64,000 nt of DNA from Nyssa sinensis (Eukaryota > Streptophyta > Magnoliopsida > Cornales > Nyssaceae): the NCBI GenBank assembly GCA_008638375.1, contig VIRR01000552.1, forward strand, positions 340,121 to 404,120, written 5' to 3'. This document shows, one piece after another, positions 13,188 through 24,119 of the stretch. The notes beneath the pieces are model-generated. The model was not told the DNA's origin, did not search any database, and saw only the letters and a program-made list of their open reading frames with translations. A program made the position numbers and the translations under genes. Every line of letters starts with the position of its first letter. Position 1 is the stretch's first letter.

Positions 13188-14088
13188 GTTTTTGCCCAGG
13201 ATATGATTTTTGCAGAGATCACATTTTTAAATGATTGTTTGTAAAAAAAACATAGGATTGAAAAAGTTCAATAATGAAAAGCATGTGTAAGTTTGATCCA
13301 CAATGATGGACAACGTAATATATTCCACGTTAACACAATCTTGCACTTAAATTTCAAATTATTTAGAAACATATGTTTGTTAGAAAATTTTTCGATATGA
13401 TGAACATCAAAAGTATGACGAAAAATACTGAAGATGAAAAGTGTATGTTCCTTCAAGCTAAACCATCCTAAAAGCCAAAAAACTTATTTGGAAGCACTTT
13501 TCATGTTTTCAAAACTTAATTTTCTTTGTCTCCCCCCCCCCCCTCCCCACCTTCCCCAAAGAAAATAAAAAAGATAAAACACACACACACACAAAAAAAA
13601 AAACTTACAGCAATATATGTGGCAGTAGAAAATGCATCTGGGACCGTTGTTGATACAATGAGAGATGGAGTGACAACCATTGCTGTTGCTGTTGCTGTGA
13701 AGCCAGTCTTATTTCTTCCCCACCATTTTTTAATCCCAAAGAGCTCGTTCGGCTTCTGTTATATATAGTTGTACATCTTATGTTACAACTGGAAATAGTT
13801 TGTTTTGACATAAGAACTGATGAAGTAATTGTGCTAACTAAGTTGATTTAGAGAGGAAAATGAGTGAAATCCACCTGCAATATTTGTGTTGTTGGAGAAT
13901 TCAATGACAGATTATTTAGTTGATCCTCGAAGAACTATGAGAAGCTCAGAAGAGTGCCAAGACTTTACTTAATTAATTATATTTAATTCCCCATTATTCC
14001 ACGAAGTTTATAATTGGTGTTATTTGACAAATTATCATATTTCTTCAAATTATCATATTTTATTGCTTAAATTATTGTGTTACCTAGC

Positions 14089-14117
14089 CACGTGCAACGC
14101 ACGTGCCTCCCTACTAG
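14089..14117 (+). mobile_element. Helitron-like 3' terminus
   Basis: A short GC-rich hairpin (gccacgtgc, aac loop, gcacgtg) is followed about ten bases later by CTAG at 14114-14117 and then T. That is the layout of a Helitron 3' end: a subterminal hairpin, a CTRR end, and insertion between A and T. The 5' end (TC after A) was not located, so the element length is unknown. No Rep/helicase sequence was seen, so any element would be non-autonomous. Confidence 0.5.
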
Positions 14118-14227
14118 TAAATATAAAATGATGTAGTTATTTCTTCTTTTGTATCATTTTCTTCATCAAGCATTTACACATCTGGGTCTATTCCTGTTAC
14201 TAGAAGACAAGGAAATATTATAATTTT

Positions 14228-14658
14228 TTTAAGTTAATTACACTTTAATATCTTAAAATTTTGTTTCAATTTTAAATAAAATTTTTTATTATCAATTGTA
14301 ACAATTCAATCCCTTGATTTTTAATTTTATTTCAATTGATATCAATTACAGACAATCGTCTCAAATTAATCACATTTTAGTACCTTATAATTTCATATAG
14401 GTTTCAAAATAATATCATGTAATTATATATGAGTTTCAAATAAGACCCTATAATTTTATACGGATTTAAAATGAGGCCCTATAATTTTAATGCATAAACA
14501 ATTGTCGTTAAAAATTTGAGATGGCCGTTTATACTTGGTTTTGATTAAAATAAAACTAAAAATTGAAGAAATGAATTGTTACAATTGATAATTGAAAATC
14601 TTATTTGAAATTATGACAAAATTTCAAGATATTAAAGTGTAATCAATCTTAATTTCTT
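14228..14658. mobile_element. Foldback (MITE-like) element
   Basis: The left arm, from about 14228 to 14370 (ttacactttaatatctt, then atcaattgtaacaattca), is the imperfect reverse complement of the right arm at about 14505-14658 (tgaattgttacaattgat, then aagatattaaagtgtaat). The arms flank a centre with three related ataattt-type repeats (14385-14500). The long arms and lack of coding capacity suggest a foldback MITE. The precise target duplication is not clear. Confidence 0.65.
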
Positions 14659-14699
14659 CTTCACAAATTAAATTTTAAAACTTTTCTTATCTATATTTT

Positions 14700-16960
14700 G
14701 TTATGACGGAGAATATATGCAAGGAATTTACTTATACTCATTATGACTAATGGTCTACTTAACATCTCTGGTGTGAACGGTGACATCAAAGTCTACTTCT
14801 ATTAATTATAATTTATATATAACAAGATACTGGACAAAAGGAGGAAAATGCTAACTTAAAAAATATTGGACTTTGTAATGTGCTTGAAAGATTGGTAGGG
14901 TTATATAAGAGATGAAACGACCTAAGATTTTGCAAACTTAAATATAGGATTAATGAGTAGTCAAAAAAGTATTAAATTAACGTTGTATATTCATTTTTAA
15001 TTAGAATTAATTAGTATAAGTTCACATAAAATAAGTGTTTACAAGTTAAGATTCAAGACAAAACATTATAACTCTAAAAGTTCTTGTCTTTTAAATTATT
15101 TGAGTTTAAATCTAATACTACTAATGTGCCATTATTATTTTTTCCTTAATGAGAAATTTACCCCATTTTTAGCTTTTATATTTTTTTTTCTGGATCAAGA
15201 TGTTTGTCACCAAGAACTTGTCGTCTCCATCTCAAATCTGCTTGTCGCAAGGGTTCATGGGTTTCGAAGAATCACCATTTTTGTCTCCTGACAGGCTTAA
15301 AGCTCTACATCGATACAACCAATTTCATCGTCATTTTCTTCCTTTGCTATTATTGTCGGCGTCTTATTTTGCTTTTCGCGAAAATTTCTTCTTTGACGAT
15401 GCAACCTACATCATTTGGGTCAGGATTTAATCTGGCATGAAGCCTATTGGTCAAGCCAAAAGGCACAGAATCAATAAGGTTGAATAAAGTGGATGTTTGT
15501 GTTGGGTGGTTGTCATGAATGTACTTAAATGCTTGATGACCTGTTTATGACCCGAAACGATCCAAAAAATAGGCAATGTGTGGGTTTTCCACCATTGGCA
15601 CAGGAGAAAAAGAATTTTGACCTGCTTTTATTTTTAGGTCCATTTTTCTCTTATGTTATAATCCACCTATATAAAAGTATTATCTTCTAAGATTTTTAAG
15701 AGGAAGAGAGGAGAGCCGTCGTTGGGGATCGAATAAGGAGTTTTGGGTTTTTGGAGTTTTTGCTTTTTGTAATATCTTCGATACATAGTGAGCTGATCAT
15801 CATTACCCGTGGATGTAGGCATCTTGCCGAACCACGTAAATCTTGTGTCTTTTCTGTTCGTTTTATTTTGTTTTTGTACGTTTGAGATTGATTTATTATT
15901 TATTTGATCGCTTTTGCCCAACAATTTAAATTTATTTTGATTGACTATTACTAGTTATCTTATCTATGCATTTGGGGTGTTCATTCTTTAATGGCTTTTG
16001 AATTAGTGCAATATATTTCTACTGGTTGATCTTGAAGAGGAATCTTTACTTTCTCATTTAAACACGCTAGTCCAGCCACTAATGGTTCTTGTTGCTACTT
16101 CAAAATTGTTGATGCTTCAAAATTATACGTTTATTTGATTTGTAATTATAAATATTCATTTTAAATACTCAGTTTCCTCAACCCTAAGGTTTAGTTTTCA
16201 ACAGCTTTTAACAAGAAGTTGAGAAAAATGACATGGACATGGTCATCATTTGAGTACATTAACCTTCTCTTATTTCCAGGGCTTTATAGAAGACATCTAA
16301 TTTCAATCTCTTTAAATGAAAAAATACATACTGGCATTATTTTCACTTAATGATTGCTGGAATGAGAATCGCAGGGAAGGGGTTTTTCAACAACTCTAAT
16401 ATATATAGGCCGAAAGACAGCATAAGCAACAACAGTACTGAACATAATTTTTTTTCAGTTGTGCATTCTTTTTTTTTATTTAATTTTTTTTGTTTTATCA
16501 CTTTTCTAGGGAACAAAAGTTGTTTGATGCATTATTAAAAACATATGTAACATTTTTTTTATTTGACAAATATATACAAATAAATCATATTACTTAGATT
16601 AAGCTAAAGTATTAGAAATTTTATACAATTGATAAGAACAACACAAGAAATATGATAATAAATACAGAACAAATATTTGTTGCATTATGAAGAATTTTTA
16701 AAATTTCAATAAAATTAAAAGCCAAGTCTCAATCTTCTTGAGTTATAAAAAAAAAAAAACTAATAAATACATTATAGTAATATTTTGTAAAATATTTTAT
16801 CATAACAAAAATAGAGCATAGCCAATGCGGCCGAAGACTGGTCTAACCCAGCAGAGCACATAATGCACGCGTAAGGTTTAGGTTATTATTAGTCTTTCAA
16901 ATTCAACAACCATTGGTTTTGGTCAAAATTTCAAATTTAAAAATGATGATTTCTTTTATT
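14700..16960. other. Intergenic region downstream of XTH copy 1
   Basis: No gene is supported. The block 14815-15000 is a diverged direct copy of about 38375-38590. ORFs at 15100-15440 overlap in three frames and match no family I recognise. The block near 16800-16950 resembles, in inverse orientation, the 3' flank of XTH copy 2 at about 36190-36310, showing that the duplication unit included downstream sequence. Confidence 0.45.
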
Positions 16961-17068
16961 CATTTCTGTAACAATTACAATGATAAGGAATGAAATAATT
17001 GACTTGTGGGAAGTTATATACAAATGAATATAATAACAAAAATGGCTATGGCCAATTTGCGTTTTTGT

Positions 17069-18139
17069 CTAGCAAGACATGTTGCATTCGGGAGGTAGTC
17101 CTTGAGGAAATCTCTTTGTGTCCGCGCAGTAATTGTATATCATGTAGTTCTTCTGCACCCATTTAAGCCTTTCTTGGCTGGTAGAGTCTAACTCTTCAGA
17201 AAGCCATGCACTATTGCTGGAGGTTGAAGATGGAGAACTTGAACCGCAGGAAGATGCCCCAGATGACCAAATACAAGCATCAGCATTGAAGTTCCTATAG
17301 GAAGCAGTGAAGGGTGCTTTCGTCCAATCTGTCTTGACAAGACCACCCCTTGTAGCCCAATCATCAGCATTCCATAGACTCGAGTATATTCTCATTGGTT
17401 GATTCTTTGGGTATGAAACACCAATTGACTCAGCATTCTTGAATTCTCTGATGGGTGTGCCATCAACAGAAAAGCTGAAATGGGGACAAAAATCAGTTAG
17501 TAAAAAATTCAAAAAGAAATGATTTAAAGCTCAGTTTTATATATTTATTCTGGGTACTCACATAATGCGTTGGGGATTCCAAAGGATGGAGTAAGTGTGG
17601 AAATCTGCAGTTGGATCGAACCATAGGTAGAATTGTTGCTCTCTATTGCCCTTGCCTTGGCTGAATACATTGGTGTGAAGAATATAAGGGTCACCGCTGA
17701 GGTTTCCCAAGAACTCAAAGTCTATTTCATCATGGGTTGATCCTTGCGATGACAACTGCAAAACACACAACACAATGATTAGACATTTATTTAAAGAGTT
17801 TGTGGTTTAGAAAAGATTCAGGAAAAAACATGATCAATGATATTATTCAAAGCAACTCACATAGTAGGCGGTGACAGTGCCAGCAGAGTTTCCTGCAACA
17901 AGCTTGAGCTGCATATCAATCTTTCCAAATAGATATTCATTTTTCGATTGGAAGCCTGAGCCAGAGGTTTTGTCAAGGGAGAGAGTAAGAAGCTCGCCAT
18001 TGTTGAGTATCTTAGCACGGCCATCGCCCCATGTAATGTCAAAGTCTTGCTAGAAGTTGCCACCTGAGACAACCATGATTAAACTACCCAGAAAAGACAC
18101 TATTAGCAACACTGCTGAGACTATTGAAGAAGAAGCCAT
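17069..18139 (-). pseudogene. XTH: XTH copy 1: xyloglucan endotransglucosylase/hydrolase with nonsense codon
   Basis: Three exons are read on the minus strand: 18139-17861 (279 nt), 17755-17562 (194 nt) and 17474-17069 (406 nt), all with GT-AG borders. Together they would give 292 residues, the usual length of secreted group II XTHs (GH16). XTHs cut and rejoin xyloglucan chains in the cell wall. Exon 1 carries a signal peptide ([17 protein letters not shown]). Exon 2 carries the catalytic motif [10 protein letters not shown] followed by the N-glycosylation site NLS. Exon 3 carries the XET C-terminal region with conserved cysteines. Codon 30 (18052-18050) is TAG where the paralogues have Tyr or Asn at the mature N-terminus, so only the signal peptide would be made. 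Everything downstream is open, so the change is recent, allelic, or a base error. A TATA box lies about 130 bp upstream. Confidence 0.85.
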
Positions 18140-18265
18140 TGTTTGATTTGTTTTTTGGTTGGTAAACTGGAGAGAGAGAGAGAGAGAGAGAGAGAGGGAT
18201 TTTGTTTGTGTAACTGGTGAGAGATGTGATTTCTTGGAGTGAGATTGATTGAGCTCTGTTGGTAG

Positions 18266-18275
18266 TATTTATATA
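18266..18275 (-). promoter_or_regulatory. TATA box of XTH copy 1
   Basis: The minus strand reads tatataaata 127-136 bases upstream of the start codon. The same position is occupied by TATA motifs in copies 2 and 3. A (GA)n tract at 18172-18194 lies in the presumed 5' untranslated leader. Confidence 0.6.
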
Positions 18276-18379
18276 GTTGTGAATGTGGAGGGGCAAAATG
18301 TTATGAAAAGGGAAGGTATGTAGGAAAGTGGGAACTAGTCGATGTTGGTGAGAGAGTGGTTGTAAAACAGCTGGCTGGC

Positions 18380-18570
18380 ATAAACAATGAATTTTACAAA
18401 ACGCCTTTTCTATATCTATGTACTGACCCATGCCGCGGCACTGTCTCTCTCGAATGGATGGCATAATAGTGGCGCTAGCCACTACACGCGGTTTTTTTTT
18501 TTTTTGGGATAGCCTTCAAACGAAGCCGCATAGCTGCTTCTTACTCGGTGGCATCCATATGATCCCCCAC
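18380..18570 (-). promoter_or_regulatory. Conserved upstream block of XTH copy 1
   Basis: On the minus strand this block (agaagcagctatgcggctt, then gctatcc, aaccgcgtg, ggtgccgcgg-like and a second TATA-like atagaaaagg) is shared with 34600-34760 upstream of copy 2 and with 41735-41921 upstream of copy 3. Conservation across the three paralogues suggests promoter sequence or simply recent duplication; the two cannot be separated here. Confidence 0.5.
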
Positions 18571-18619
18571 TTAGCTGCCAACCTGTTTACAATTGTCCCT
18601 TTAATTTCATTTTTGTAAG

Positions 18620-19440
18620 GGCACAAAATTACCTGTCCAAATCATGTTGGGACACATGTAGAGAATTCAGAAATATTATGGGTCAAAATAGACACACCAT
18701 CGCAGGATTGAAGCATTTTGCAATCCGGTCAAAACCCATAGCAAACAGACAAAGGTATCCAACCCGGTTGAAGACCACTCCAAACAAACGAAGTTTTCAA
18801 CTGGAAAAAGGCATGACCTTACACAAGAAGCGGTGGGTGTGCACCCACTCAAGAGACCCTAAGCGGTTTAGGGACAGAACCACGAAGCACTCTTGGGAGG
18901 GAAGGCAAACACCTCACGGGATAATAGGGATCTAATGACATGATAGTTTAGGTATAGAGATACTTCATCGATGCTTAACGTTAAATGAGAATGTGATCAT
19001 AACTCACTCCTTATTTAACGTGACAAACACTATGGTCTGACTTGAAAACAGATATCATTACTAACATTAATAAAAATCAAAAAACCGGTTAACTTATAGA
19101 AATCAACAAATGTCCAATCCGTCGCATGAACAGGCCCATGACATAATCTAATGGCTTCCCACTTAAAACCAACTTGGCCAAACACGTTTCCCTCGTACTA
19201 AAAATAAGGAACAAGCATTCCTAAATAGAAATATACACATACCTACAGACCCTGGCCCTTCTGAATATTCCTCATCATTCTGAATATTCCTCCTCCTATT
19301 AATAGGAATCGTTATCTATAAAGATTTTATTCATCGAGAGCTCAAAAAATAATACACTCAAAGAGCGACTTCCCAACTCAGTCCAGCCTTCGGCAAAAAA
19401 AAGCACAGTCCAACTCGTTGGCACAACACAACTCTTTTTT
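18620..19440 (+). other. LTR-like stretch, unbounded
   Basis: The region has a low-copy look until about 18640. It then contains features of an LTR right half: a TATA-like tctataaagatttt near 19315, a leader-like segment, and a tggcacaacac near 19420. No internal region, matching partner or flanking duplication was found. It could equally be ordinary intergenic DNA. Confidence 0.25.
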
Positions 19441-19459
19441 GTTTTCAAAATTTCATTTA

Positions 19460-19827
19460 GGTTATTTTTTTTAATTTTTAACTTAATATTATATAATCTA
19501 CATTTGGTTATTTATTTAAACGAGTACTGTTTGGGATTTTTTATATGATTTTATTTTCTTTTTTGCAAATATAATTTTCATTGATTTTTTGGTTATTTGA
19601 TTTCTCTGTTTTGTAATTTATTAGTTGTATTATTTTTTTTAGTTTTCACGATTTGTGGTTTTTTTTTTTTTACTTTATGTTTGTCCGTTAGTTGTTATTA
19701 TTATTATTATTATTATTATTTTGCTTTAGTTAGTTATTATTTTTTTCTTTATATTTTACTTTATGTTCTTTTTTTATTTTAATATATTTTTTCTTATTTA
19801 TTGAAATATAAATGAAAACTTTATTAC
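19460..19827. repeat. AT-rich block duplicated in inverse orientation at about 38815-39130
   Basis: The order of motifs (atttggttatttatttaaac, ttttgcaaatata, ttttgtaatt, tagttgt, tttatgttctttttt) matches the reverse complement of 38815-39130. It ends exactly at the TRIM insertion, whose right flank (20449-20690) matches 38608-38825 in direct orientation. Confidence 0.6.
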
Positions 19828-20443
19828 TGATGCTGCACTTTTTCGCGCACCGTAGGTTCCCTAGCCTAATATTGTCTGCTCTGGGCCTGGGCCCGCACGG
19901 CTTTGTTATGCCAGGGAGGAAAAGGCAGTCTGGGGCTTATAAGCGACACTAGTTCTCGACTCCTAATCGATGTGGGAGAAAGTGAGCACATCAACTGCTC
20001 CCCCAATCGAGACTGGTAGAGCAAGGAAAGAGCAAGCCTCGTTCCCACAGACGGCGCCAGCCCAACATTGTTCGCTCTAGGCCTGGGCCCGCACGGCTTT
20101 GTTCTTCCAGAGAGAAAAAGGCAGCCTAGGGCTTATAAGCGACACCAGTTCTTGACTCCTAACCGATGTGGGAGAAAATGGGCACATCAGCTACTCCCCC
20201 AATCGGGACTAGTGGAGCAAGGGAAGAGCAGGCCTTGTTCCCACAGACGGCGCCAAACTGATGCTGCACTTTTTCGCGCACCGTAGGCTCCCTAACCCAA
20301 TATTGTCCGCTCTGGGCCTGGGCTCGCACGGCTTTGTTCTTCCAGGGAGGAAAATAACTTGTGCTAGGAAGAGAGCAGCCTGGGACTTATAAGCGACACT
20401 AGTTCTCAACTCCTAACCGATGTGGAAAAAAGTAGGTACATCA
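19828..20443 (-). mobile_element. TRIM-like element with three LTRs
   Basis: The element is flanked by the 5-bp duplication attac (19823-19827, 20444-20448). On the minus strand it begins tgatgtacct and ends gtgcagcatca. LTR units lie at 20443-20259, 20189-20060 (missing its last about 35 bases) and 19993-19828. They are separated by two short internal segments (20258-20190, 20059-19994) that each start with tggcgccgtctgtgggaac, a primer-binding site. There is no coding sequence. Two internal regions between three LTRs indicate a tandem TRIM array produced by recombination between copies. The LTR end and primer site closely match those of the Tat element 400 bp to the right. Confidence 0.85.
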
Positions 20444-20448
20444 ATTAC

Positions 20449-20690
20449 AATAGTCAAAGGCCTAGATATTTACATTGTACTGTACTTATATCTATTTCTA
20501 CTATAATTTATTTTTTTATTTATCTTGTAATTATATTTAGTTTCCACTGTATTTCAAATTATTATTGAAAATAATTCGAATGTTTATTTTCATTTACTAT
20601 CATTTTTTATTTCACTTATAATTGTATTCAAAGGATTTATTTACTTTTAAATAAAATATAAAAACAAAAGAAAAAAAGCAGATAATAAAT
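20449..20690. repeat. AT-rich block duplicated in direct orientation at about 38608-38825
   Basis: Shared landmarks are aatag-caaa-g-cct, tatttacattgt, tatttctact/tatgtctatt, tgcatttt/tgtatttcaaattatt and tgtattcaaagg. Together with 19460-19827 it is the target region into which the TRIM inserted. Confidence 0.6.
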
Positions 20691-20856
20691 ATAAAAATTT
20701 AGTTACATATCAAAAATGTGTTGTGCCAGACATTTTTTTTTATAAATGTTCAATCATATATTTAAAAAATGAAAGAAATATAAGAATTTAATATTGATGA
20801 TAATATTTTTGATATGTAACTAAACTTATTGATATAAAAGAAATTATAAATTATAC

Positions 20857-21562
20857 TGATACGCCGAAAATATGCTAACTAACTAGAATCTGACACGTGT
20901 CTAGCTTTGTTATGTGCAGGTCATAAAGTAATTAGATATACCGACCTGACGTCGGACTGGCAGGCTCAGAGATATTGATTCTCGAGATACCGATCTCTTT
21001 ATCAACATATTAGACTACCGAACAGATCGTCGTCATCATCTTGTCCTACCGACCTCGGAATGAAGGGACAGACGGCGACGTGCAACAGTTAGTGAAGCAG
21101 GTAGCTCTGTGGAACAGGGAGGTAGGTAGCAACAATAAGGCAGGTGGTGACACTAAGACTGGTGATCATGATGAAATTGCCACCGTCAGGTAATAGTGAA
21201 CCCATGCCTTGACAGCACTAACTCCTACCCACTTTGGCAGGCAATCAGCCTATAATTACAACCCTTGAGGTACGTTCCGGAGGATCACTCCTTGAATTAT
21301 TAATTTGAGTTTTACTTTTACTCTATCTAACTTAATCATCGGAGTGGCTACCGCCGGAGCCATCCCTGACGCCATCCGAACTTCATTCCTTCTCAGATTC
21401 CACATCAACGAAGAGTTGAGCCTTGACGAGTCAGAAAAGTGCAGCATCAGCTTGGAGTGGCTACCGTCAGAGCCATCCCCAACAGAATCCTAACTTCGTT
21501 CCTTCTCAGATTCCACATCAACGAAGAGCTGAGCCTTGACGAGTCAGAAAAGTGTAGCATCA
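20857..21562 (+). repeat. 5' LTR of the Tat element
   Basis: Begins tgatacgcc and ends gtagcatca. It contains an internal 113-bp tandem duplication: ggagtggctacc starts at both 21341 and 21454. The first unit ends gcagcatcagcttgg, identical in layout to the LTR/primer-site junction at 21552-21568. The duplication is present in both LTRs, so it predates this insertion. Confidence 0.92.
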
Positions 21563-21565
21563 GCT

Positions 21566-21584
21566 TGGTGCCGTCTGTGAGAAC
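21566..21584 (+). promoter_or_regulatory. Primer-binding site of the Tat element
   Basis: tggtgccgtctgtgagaac follows the 5' LTR after three bases. It is close to the tggcgccgtctgtgggaac form seen in the TRIM at 19.8-20.4 kb. Complementarity to a tRNA 3' end is expected for such a site; the exact tRNA was not determined. Confidence 0.75.
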
Positions 21585-21632
21585 GACAATCGTTCTTGCT
21601 AATTCCATTATCTCAAAATCAATTCCTTCGTC

Positions 21633-23300
21633 ATGGCTCCAAACCTTTGTTCAAGGCCAGTTTCTCAAAATCAACCTTCAATTGAGAATGAGGAAGGAGA
21701 AACCTCTAATCCTGTACAACAGCAGCTTGATCAGATCCGGCAACAATCTGACCAGATGTAGGAACAGCTCTTGGCCATGTCTTAGGTCCTGGCTTCTCTA
21801 GCCTAGAACCTGTCAGGTCGCCCTATCTACCTTCCATCAGGCATCCTTGAAGGAGGAAATCAAATCCCTCCCACTTCTGGTGAAAGGCATCACGAAGAGG
21901 GAGATCCCATGGCACGTCCGCCCCATCCCTAGGGCGCCGCTCATATTGGAGATGACCTTCATCCGTCAAACGTCCTTGGTGAAGGGATGTCGAACTTTCG
22001 TCCCACTATCCATCACCACAATAGGACAAGGATCCTAAGCCCTACGAATTCGGGGGCTAACCCAATGCAGTCAGATCTCTATCCGTGGTAGGTATCAATC
22101 CCACTCTAGAGGCAACCAAATCATGCTATCCCCAGCTGAGAGCATCCCCTATATACGGGACCTGAGGTCGTCGTGCTAGGGCAACATCATTTAGCCCCAT
22201 CTAGAGTACCTTCGAGGGCGGAAGAGGTGCCGGATTCAGTTGGACAAGTGGCCCTAGCCAAGGAATCTCCCCCCAAGGTAGGACGAAATAGTAAAGTTGC
22301 TCGACAGGTTCAACACTCCATTTACCTCAGCCATATTGGCGGAAGAACGCCCCCGGAAGTTCATTATCCTGAAGTTCACCCCATATGACGGGTTAGAAGA
22401 CCCGAGGGACCATCTCTCCCACTACCAACACACAATGGCCCTGCATGGGGCCATCGACGCCTTCCTGTGTCGCACGTTCGTGACGAGCCTCAAAGGTGCA
22501 GCTCTGAGATGGTTCCATAGTCTCCCACAGGAATTAATCCCAAGCTTTTATGAGCTCAGCAGACGGTTCCTTGATCGGGTTTTAACTAGCTAGAGGCTCA
22601 GAAAAGGACCTGAATTTCTCCTTTCAATAAAGCAGCAAAAGGAAGAGTCACTTCGAGAGTACATTGCCCGATTCAATTCAAAGCTCACGGAGGTTACAGA
22701 CTGTAGTCTGAGATTCCTAGCAGCAGCCCTCCACGCAGGACTAGGGCCCAGGCGATTCCACGATTCCTTGACAAAAAATCCTCTCAATGACATGGCGTCG
22801 CTCATAGAGTAGGCAAGGAAATATATAAATCTAGAAGATACGAGGACATCTTTTCGCAAAGCCAAGGAGCAAGCTCAAAAGGTTGACAACACCCAAAAGC
22901 GGACCTCCAATAACTCCTAGAAAAGGGGAAAAAGTCCCGACAAAAGGATGGCACCCAGAACTCAAAACAATTTCAGCTCCAAAAATTTCGGTGCACTCAC
23001 ACCACTGAATACCTCCCTTACTCATGTCTTCCAACAGATCCGAGCGCGTGAGAATCTGAGGTGGCCAAAACCCCTGCACAGCCATCCGGACTCCCGGGAT
23101 CGAATCAAGTACTATGATTTCCACAAGGATCACGGACACACCACTAAGGCATGCAAAAACCTCAAACAGTAGATTAAACAACTAATCTGGCGATGACGTC
23201 TGAGAGAATTTATCCAATACGATGGAGGACAAGATCCTCGAAACAACAGGCCTCAACAAAGGCAGGACCAAAGGTAAGATCAAAGGCCCCAATAATAGAG
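21633..23300 (+). pseudogene. Tat element gag (broken)
   Basis: Reading starts at ATG 21633 (MAPNLCSRPVSQNQPS) in a Gln-rich N-terminus and is interrupted by stops after about 45 codons. The capsid region is clear at 22297-22860: FTPYDGLEDPRDHLSHYQ, then GAALRWFHSLPQ and LREYIARFN, the pattern of the Retrotrans_gag family. A zinc-knuckle-like motif near 23100-23170 reads YDFHKDHGHTTKAC, with Tyr where the first zinc-binding Cys is expected. Several frame changes and stops (for example after 22592 and near 22920) separate the pieces. Gag would form the virus-like particle; this copy cannot. Confidence 0.8.
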
Positions 23301-23388
23301 GCCTGAGCAACAGGAGGCTCGAAATGAGCAACCCCACCCGAATAATCAAGTCATTTTCGTCCTCCATGCAGATGGCTTATTAGCTGGA

Positions 23389-23700
23389 ATGTCCAATCAA
23401 GCAAGAAAACGAGATGCTCAAGAGGCAAGGGCAGGACCAAGCACCCTCCAAATCTCTGCGATTGAGAAGAGGTCGAAGCCCTTATCGTACATTCAGTTTT
23501 TCGAGCTAGACCTTGCTGGGGTGCATCGCCCCCACAGTGACGCCCTCGTCATCTCGCTCAAGGTGGCAAACTTTGATATCAGGAGAGTGTTGGTAGATAT
23601 TGGGAGCTCCGCTAACGTACTATTTTATGAGCCTTTCCGACACATGAAGCTCAGCACCACTGACTTAAGGCCACCACTGCCATGATGGCAGGTTTTGATG
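23389..23700 (+). pseudogene. Tat element aspartic protease (broken)
   Basis: A retropepsin-like segment contains VLVDIGSSANVLFY. The catalytic triad is normally D-T/S-G, and here the middle residue is Ile. The frame closes at about 23685. In functional elements this domain cleaves the Gag-Pol polyprotein. Confidence 0.75.
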
Positions 23701-24119
23701 GGAGCCTTAGCTCGCCGATAGGAAGTATCGATCTGCTGACCACGGTGGGAAAGAGGGACGATTAGAAGACGCTGATCTCGGAATATATGGTCATAAATTC
23801 CATATCTCCCTACAATATCATCATTGGAAGACCATGGCTCCACCAGATGGAAGCCATCACTTCCACCCTCCATCAGTGCCTAAAATATATTCAAAACGAG
23901 AAGATCTGCACGGTCAGAGGTTCCCAATCGACAGCTCAGGAATGCCACGTCATGGCATTAAAAGGAAAAGCTCAGAAATAGCAACTACAGATGTCTCAAA
24001 AGGGCCGAAGCCTTATGCCTTTTGAGCCGCACGAGAGCACGGAATTTCCTGTCGAGATTGATAAGCCACTGAGCCCCAGAGGGACAGAGAGCATGGAAAC
24101 ACCAATCTAAGAGCCTATC

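Noticed and set aside
18678..18935. 85-codon basic ORF upstream of XTH copy 1
   Set aside because: No motif, no homologue recognised, lies in probable repeat-derived sequence.
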